The notes beneath the pieces are model-generated. The model worked only from the letters and a program-made list of their open reading frames with translations. It did not search any database and was not told where the DNA came from. A program made the translations under genes and the position numbers. 64,000 bases of DNA from positions 2,801,928-2,865,927 of the forward strand of contig NZ_JH719942.1 of the NCBI RefSeq assembly GCF_000275825.1, written 5' to 3'. Positions 59,988-64,000 of the stretch are shown piece after piece (the stretch's first letter is position 1; every line of letters begins with the position of its first letter). The stretch comes from Saprospira grandis DSM 2844. Lineage in GTDB: Bacteria > Bacteroidota > Bacteroidia > Chitinophagales > Saprospiraceae.

Positions 59988-60773
59988 CTACTTCTTTTTT
60001 GGGGCACTTTTGTTGGTGGCTACATTCTTCTTGCCCAACTTGTGGTACTTCATAACCGCCTCGCGGAGTTCCTGAAGCGTTACGCCTTCTTTGGTGCCAC
60101 GTATGCCTACAATTTGTGGATGGAGGCGGGTCTTTTCATCATAAATTTTATACTTGATAATGGTAATGGCTTGCATGACCGACTGAATAGACGCCCCGCT
60201 AATTTCGCTAGGCAAAGGAATGACCGAAGTGATTTCTGGATCGTGCAAACCAATGGCTTCTACCCGCACAGAACCATACACTTTTTTGTCTGTGGCAGCC
60301 ATACCAATACTAAAAATATCACTGAGGTTGATGTCCTTGGCCCGAGAAGAAATGTTTAAAATGACCCGAAAACCCACGCCAGCAGCAGCTTCGCCAGCTA
60401 GATCGCCCTCTTTTTTTACCTCCAAGGTGGCAAACTTGAGGTAGTCCATGGTCACAATATATTGCATGCCCTTATCCGATACTCGGCCAGGAATAAAACT
60501 CATTTTTCCTGTCGGATCTACCTCTGCAACAGAAACCAAAACCGTTTCATTGGTCAAGTACTCTAGTAGTTCGCGCTTGTCCATGCTCTTGATGTACTTC
60601 AGATCTACATTGCCCTCATTGTCGGCTACCTCTACATTGTCATAAAACTCAATGGGCTCTACCGGAATAAACTCACTATACTGTAAGGTATTGGCCCCAC
60701 TGGCCTTTTCCTTCTGAGCAAATGCCCCACTGCCTGCCAAGAGCAGCAATACTAAACAAGTCAAGGTTCTCAT
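59988..60773 (-). CDS. Secreted conserved protein, unknown function
   Basis: 261 residues with a signal peptide (TCLVLLLLAGSGAFAQ). Strand-rich body: ETVLVSVAEVDPTGKMSF, GMQYIVTMDYLKFATLEV, GVGFRVILNISSRAKDINLS, KVYGSVRVEAIGLHDPEITSVIPLPSEISGASIQ, then a helix and a Lys-rich tail (VATNKSAPKKK). It resembles no named gliding or transport component by eye (GldN was considered and not supported). The upstream minus-strand sequence has TATATTTC as a possible weak -7. Confidence 0.7.
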   Translation of the reverse strand: MRTLTCLVLLLLAGSGAFAQKEKASGANTLQYSEFIPVEPIEFYDNVEVADNEGNVDLKYIKSMDKRELLEYLTNETVLVSVAEVDPTGKMSFIPGRVSDKGMQYIVTMDYLKFATLEVKKEGDLAGEAAAGVGFRVILNISSRAKDINLSDIFSIGMAATDKKVYGSVRVEAIGLHDPEITSVIPLPSEISGASIQSVMQAITIIKYKIYDEKTRLHPQIVGIRGTKEGVTLQELREAVMKYHKLGKKNVATNKSAPKKK

Positions 60774-60919
60774 ACTGTGTTTTTTTTTGCCGGCCTGGCT
60801 CTGCCAATGGCCGCAGATTGAAATATAATTTTTGATTTTGGGGAATGGAGTGAGCTCTGAGAGACTAAGGACAAGATAAAAAAAAATTGATTGTCCCTTT
60901 ACATTAGTAAATGTATTTG

Positions 60920-60927
60920 TATTTTTG
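60920..60927 (+). promoter_or_regulatory. -7 element before the DUF5606 gene
   Basis: TATTTTTG, perfect TAnnTTTG, about 110 bp before the ATG; TTG triplets at 60887 and 60891 are somewhat too far for an ideal -33. Confidence 0.35.
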
Positions 60928-61036
60928 GATTTCGCTCCATAATGGCCCCTTCATTATTAGCCCCTAATGCTTTTGTGAGGGCCCTTATTGTAGCCCCTTT
61001 TAGCTTTCGATTTTATTTAAATAAATGTAATATATA

Positions 61037-61483
61037 ATGAACCTAGAACGACTCGTGGCGGTAAGCGGACGCCCAGGCATTTATCGCATGGCTGCCAACC
61101 GCCCCAATGGCCTTATTCTAGAAGAGCTAGATAGCAAAAAGAGAATGTTCGCCTCCGGACGAGTACATCAGTTTACTCCTCTAGAATCTATCTCTATCTA
61201 TACAGAAGATGAACAAGATTCCGTAGACCTTAAACAGGTTTTTCGCAATATGTTGAGCCAACTCGAGCAGCTGCCTACGCCTACCTCTAAAGCCAAACCT
61301 CAAGAACTCCGTAGCTATTTTCTAGAAATTTTGCCCAGCCACGATACAGACCGTGTACTGATCTCTGATATCAAGAAAATTATTAAGTGGTTCAATTTCC
61401 TCAACGATCGTGGCATCATTGACCTAGAACCCGACCCTGTTGTAGAAGAAGAAGCTACCGAAGAAGAAAATACAGAGGCCTAA
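61037..61483 (+). CDS. DUF5606 protein
   Basis: 148 residues. The conserved N-terminal domain starts LERLVAVSGRPGIYRMAANRP and continues RVHQFTPLESISIYTED; a helical DPVE-like region with LRSYFLEILPSHDTDRVLISDIKKIIKWFNFL follows; acidic tail. The family is restricted to Bacteroidota and is without known function. The GKPGLY/GRPGIY start is a typical small Sm-like/SH3-like fold in this family (inference). Single gene with its own terminator. Confidence 0.92.
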   Translation: MNLERLVAVSGRPGIYRMAANRPNGLILEELDSKKRMFASGRVHQFTPLESISIYTEDEQDSVDLKQVFRNMLSQLEQLPTPTSKAKPQELRSYFLEILPSHDTDRVLISDIKKIIKWFNFLNDRGIIDLEPDPVVEEEATEEENTEA

Positions 61484-61507
61484 GCCGCCTTTGCTTCTAT
61501 AAAGTTT

Positions 61508-61538
61508 TAGCCAACTCTTTTTTAGGGTTGGCTTTTTT
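61508..61538 (+). terminator. Terminator of the DUF5606 gene
   Basis: AGCCAAC/GTTGGCT around TCTTTTTTAGG, then T6; 25 bp after the stop. Confidence 0.85.
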
Positions 61539-61540
61539 AT

Positions 61541-61711
61541 GTTTTGGGGCCTCCGCAGCAAAGCTGCGGCGCTATGTTGCAGGGCTCGCTGCTCGCTCGG
61601 CCCTTCGCTGGCTTCGCCAGCTCGGTCTGGCCTGCGGCCACCCCTCCACAGCGCTAGGCCACAACAAAGGGCAGCCGCAGGCCGCCCCAAATGCCCTGCA
61701 TGCAGGGCAAA
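61541..61711 (+). repeat. Structured GC-rich repeat, copy 17
   Basis: Head CCGCAGC/GCTGCGG; variable hairpin GCTGGC/GCCAGC around TTC; TGGCC/GGCCA around TGC. Core variant GCTCGCTGCTCGCTCGG. Ends with an 18-bp palindrome TGCCCTGCATGCAGGGCA. Confidence 0.9.
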
Positions 61712-61867
61712 AGTTTTGGGACCAAATTCTCCCCTTTCTTTAAACTGCTTGCTATCTTTGACGTTTCTTGTTGGAGCGCAAAATAATTAGCCCTCCACAC
61801 AAAAAGTCCCTAACTAAGACTTTTTTCCAACGAACTGATTCTTTACTGCCCTATAATTTTTCTATTT

Positions 61868-62224
61868 ATGGCCATCATTATCACTGACGAATGTATCAAC
61901 TGCGGAGCCTGCGAACCCGAATGCCCCAATACCGCCATCTATGAAGGCGGCGTAGAATGGTCCTATGAAGAAGGCACCGAAGTAGAAGGCGATTTCCAAC
62001 TGCATAACGGCAAAACCGCCAATGCAGGCCTCATGAACGAACCCGTTTCCGATGATTTCTATTTTATCGTAAGCGATAAATGCACCGAATGCGTCGGCTT
62101 TCATGAAGAACCCCAATGTGCCGCCGTCTGCCCCGTAGATTGCTGCCTGCCAGACCCCGAACATGTAGAGACGGAAGCTACCCTGCTCCAGAAAAAAGCA
62201 ATTATGCACCCTAGCGAAGAATAA
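61868..62224 (+). CDS. Ferredoxin with two 4Fe-4S clusters
   Basis: 118 residues. First cluster motif [12 protein letters not shown] (about 11-22), second [13 protein letters not shown]...CPVDC (about 76-99), the long-spaced form of YfhL/Alvin-type ferredoxins, with an acidic insert between the two. Carries electrons in the cytoplasm; partner not shown by the context. The start GCC after ATG and the tight size fit the family. It lies just before the two tRNA-His genes. Confidence 0.94.
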   Translation: MAIIITDECINCGACEPECPNTAIYEGGVEWSYEEGTEVEGDFQLHNGKTANAGLMNEPVSDDFYFIVSDKCTECVGFHEEPQCAAVCPVDCCLPDPEHVETEATLLQKKAIMHPSEE

Positions 62225-62238
62225 TTTTCCTGCAAAAT

Positions 62239-62269
62239 TTGGTCTTTTCGTTTTGCTAACTTATATTTG
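62239..62269 (+). promoter_or_regulatory. Promoter of the first tRNA-His
   Basis: TTG (62239-62241), 20-bp spacer, TATATTTG (62262-62269); the tRNA starts 16 bp later. Confidence 0.8.
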
Positions 62270-62284
62270 TGCCGCTTTCAAGAT

Positions 62285-62359
62285 GGAGGGTGTAGCTCAG
62301 TTGGTTAGAGCGCCAGATTGTGGTTCTGGAGGTCGTGGGTTCGAAACCCATCACTCTCC
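62285..62359 (+). tRNA. tRNA-His (GTG), copy 1
   Basis: Acceptor GAGGGTG/CACTCTC with encoded G-1 (62285) opposite C73 (62359), the identity pair of tRNA-His; anticodon loop TTGTGGT gives GTG; T-loop TTCGAAA. No CCA encoded. Confidence 0.96.
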
Positions 62360-62373
62360 CTACATTTAAGAGC

Positions 62374-62410
62374 AAAAGCGAGATACTATTTAGTATCTCG
62401 CTTTTTTTTT
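62374..62410 (+). terminator. Terminator of tRNA-His copy 1
   Basis: AAAAGCGAGATACTA and its complement TAGTATCTCGCTTTT around TT, then T run. Confidence 0.92.
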
Positions 62411-62420
62411 GGGCCAAAAC

Positions 62421-62451
62421 TTGGATTATCCAAAAAGCTGCTTTATATTTG
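62421..62451 (+). promoter_or_regulatory. Promoter of the second tRNA-His
   Basis: TTG (62421-62423), 20-bp spacer, TATATTTG (62444-62451); same geometry as for copy 1. Confidence 0.8.
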
Positions 62452-62465
62452 TACCGCTTCAAGAT

Positions 62466-62540
62466 GGAGGGTGTAGCTCAGTTGGTTAGAGCGCCAGATT
62501 GTGGTTCTGGAGGTCGTGGGTTCGAAACCCATCACTCTCC
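62466..62540 (+). tRNA. tRNA-His (GTG), copy 2
   Basis: Sequence identical to copy 1 over the tRNA body, with its own promoter and terminator, so the whole transcription unit was duplicated (offset 181 bp). Confidence 0.96.
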
Positions 62541-62553
62541 CTACATTAAGAGC

Positions 62554-62590
62554 AAAAGCGAGATTGTGAAAACAATCTCGCTTTTTTTTT
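62554..62590 (+). terminator. Terminator of tRNA-His copy 2
   Basis: AAAAGCGAGATTGT/ACAATCTCGCTTTT around GAAA, then T run. The upper stem differs from copy 1 on both arms. Confidence 0.92.
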
Positions 62591-62608
62591 GGCCCAATTT
62601 AGGGCTAG

Positions 62609-62786
62609 GGAGGCGGCGAAGCCGCCATGGCCGTTAGGCCAAAGGCCCAGCGCTGCGGAGCGGGTGGCCCGAAGGGCCAGACCAAAGGCAGGCAAAGCCT
62701 GCCTGCAGGGCCGAACAGACCTGTGAGCCCCGCAGCATAGCGGCGGCCGCCCCTCCTAAAAAGGGCGGCCGCGGGCCCCAAAAAAA
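62609..62786 (-). repeat. Structured GC-rich repeat, copy 18
   Basis: Variable hairpin AGGCAGGC/GCCTGCCT around AAA; TGGCCC/GGGCCA; GCGGCCGCCC/GGGCGGCCGC; leading GGCGGC/GCCGCC. Core variant CGAACAGACCTGTGAGC as in copy 12. Confidence 0.9.
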
Positions 62787-62789
62787 GAA

Positions 62790-64000
62790 TTAAGGTAAGC
62801 GATATTTTAGGCCCACCAACAACTGAAAATGATGAGCGGCCATCTGTTCGTTTTGGGCCAATTGGCGGAGATAATGGGCCTGCAAAGACAGGCGGTAGTG
62901 ATCGCCCAATTGGCGATCGAGGCCCAAGCCCAACTGCAAGGCAAATTGTTGATTATTGGCCCAGCTCCCCTCTTGCAAAAGGGCCGAATTGGGAGAATCT
63001 GTAGGTAGATAGCTTCTTTGGAGGATTTGTCCCGCCGCCTGTTGCCCAATTAGCTCTTCTTGGCCCCGCTGCTGCCGCTGCAAAGACAACTGATAAAGGC
63101 CGGCAGCCAAGGCTTGCAACTCCCATTTATTATCAATATATAGGCTATAGCGAAGCTGCAAAGGCAACTGCAACAACTGCAAGCGCTCCTCCTTATTGAT
63201 TTGGCGGCTGTAGCTTAGGCCATCGGGCATGAGGAGGCTAGACTGCTCAAAAAGCGCATAGTTCTGCTGCTGCCAAAATAGGCCCAAAGACAAGCCCCAT
63301 TTTTTGTTGAGCTCCTGCTCTAGCTGTAGACCAAACTGCAAACCCGCTTGTCCACTACCCAAATTGGCCGTTTCGCCTAGGCCCAAATTGAGGCCCGTAT
63401 ATAGGCCCAAATGACGATGGCGATTATAGACCTTGGGAAAGCTATAGGGACTTTTGAGCTGAAAACTGAGGTCCCCTTTCAATTTATCCAAATCATTGCT
63501 GTCCTTTTTGGCCAAATAATTAGCCAAGGACAGCCCCTGATCTTCTAGGTCGAGGGCCGCAAAAACAGCGGCTTCCTTATTTTGCTCTTCCTTTTGGTTG
63601 CTGTCTTCCGGACGAGCGTCTTCTTCGGTTCCCTCTACCTGACCGCTGTTTTCTGCTTGCTTAGCGGTTTTCTCTTGGCTTGTGGCCAAGAGATTAGCCT
63701 GAGCTCCAGCGGCTGCTTTTGCAAAGTTTTGGCCCTGAATAAAGGGCGGTAATTTTGCGCCAGCCCCAAAGCTTGCCGAAAATGCCCCTGCGGGCTGCTT
63801 TTGTAGTAGGGGACTGCCCATCGCAATCTGCTGCGGCTCCTCACTAAGGCGAAGCGCATTAGTTAGGGCCGTATTTTCTCCAGCCGAAAAGGAAGCTTGC
63901 GAATCTTTTTGACCGCTTTGCGTCTTAGCTGAAGGACTATTTTGGGCCAAATCATTGGCGGTATTTGTCTTGCTAGATTGGCCTTTATCCCCAGTGGCTT
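62790..64000 (-). CDS. Outer-membrane beta-barrel domain protein, 3' part (runs off the right edge)
   Basis: At least 403 codons; the frame is open to the window end, so the N-terminus is missing. The visible N-terminal half is disordered, rich in Ala, Gln, Ser, Lys and Glu (about 63500-64000). The last about 220 residues form a barrel: GLYTGLNLGLGETANLGSG, LQFGLQLEQELNKKWGLSLGLFWQQQ, LLQLPLQLRYSLYIDNKWELQA and HFQLLVGLKYRLP at the end. Proteins of this shape (long cytoplasm- or periplasm-spanning linker plus porin-like barrel, sometimes with an anti-sigma-like N-terminus) are frequent in Bacteroidota. Full architecture cannot be seen. Confidence 0.8.
   Translation of the reverse strand, partial: ATGDKGQSSKTNTANDLAQNSPSAKTQSGQKDSQASFSAGENTALTNALRLSEEPQQIAMGSPLLQKQPAGAFSASFGAGAKLPPFIQGQNFAKAAAGAQANLLATSQEKTAKQAENSGQVEGTEEDARPEDSNQKEEQNKEAAVFAALDLEDQGLSLANYLAKKDSNDLDKLKGDLSFQLKSPYSFPKVYNRHRHLGLYTGLNLGLGETANLGSGQAGLQFGLQLEQELNKKWGLSLGLFWQQQNYALFEQSSLLMPDGLSYSRQINKEERLQLLQLPLQLRYSLYIDNKWELQALAAGLYQLSLQRQQRGQEELIGQQAAGQILQRSYLPTDSPNSALLQEGSWANNQQFALQLGLGLDRQLGDHYRLSLQAHYLRQLAQNEQMAAHHFQLLVGLKYRLP

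Noticed and set aside
59988-60773. Gliding motility protein GldN
   Set aside because: Size and secretion would fit, but none of the remembered GldN sequence signs are present.
5304-62786. Repeat family acting simply as transcription terminators
   Set aside because: Many copies lie upstream of genes or between co-directional genes, genes nearby have separate classic terminators, and the multi-hairpin scaffold is far more complex than needed.

Overview
The window looks like a marine gliding member of the Bacteroidota, most likely Saprospira or a close relative. This is inferred from lineage-typical families (DUF5606, DUF4249, DUF6089, DUF4159, GH3-like synthetase), TAnnTTTG -7 promoter elements with a TTG near -33, weak ribosome binding sites, and a gene trio (crtD-like, cruF-like, crtZ) that fits the late steps to a saproxanthin-type carotenoid. 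No database was searched.

Layout. 1-5238 is an AT-rich defence locus of the Dnd (DNA phosphorothioation) type. It holds dndD broken by a complete 930-bp IS5-family element and by apparent upstream frame lesions, then a DndE domain fused to a HerA/FtsK-like ATPase, then a PD-(D/E)XK nuclease-like protein. A membrane glycosyltransferase-like gene and a 1-kb palindrome-rich repeat island follow. 8401-12430 is a second AT-rich defence block: two overlapping DUF262 genes, the first with a DUF1524 HNH domain (GmrSD/SspE-like). 12546-47104 is mostly core genome: mutL, M28 peptidase, a tetrapyrrole-methylase-fold methyltransferase, redoxin, Fe-S protein, phhA, radical SAM/SPASM, udk, HlyD/TolC pair, def, ruvX, PASTA protein, QueE-like, TIGR01777 epimerase, peptide-binding lipoprotein, aroA, outer-membrane proteins. 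It is interrupted by an AlbA_2/Schlafen-type gene, an orphan McrB-like AAA+ gene and an IS110-like remnant. 48124-52366 carries a deacetylase-like gene, the carotenoid genes and msrB. The remainder includes a sphingosine-1-phosphate-lyase-like enzyme, an OmpA-like protein, a GH3 protein, a ferredoxin, two tandem tRNA-His units and the 3' part of a beta-barrel gene that runs off the right edge.

The most striking feature is a dispersed repeat family, 18 copies in 64 kb and almost all intergenic. Each copy has a conserved GC-rich scaffold (core CTCGCAGGTCTGCTCGGCC or a close variant) that holds several hairpins at fixed places. The hairpin arms differ completely between copies but remain self-complementary. 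A second module found in four of the copies has its own covarying hairpin. This looks like a structured RNA or single-stranded DNA element under selection for shape, and is the best candidate here for something undescribed. Other repeats are an 11-bp x6 array abutting a stop codon, a 21-bp minisatellite and the palindrome island at 7340-8270.
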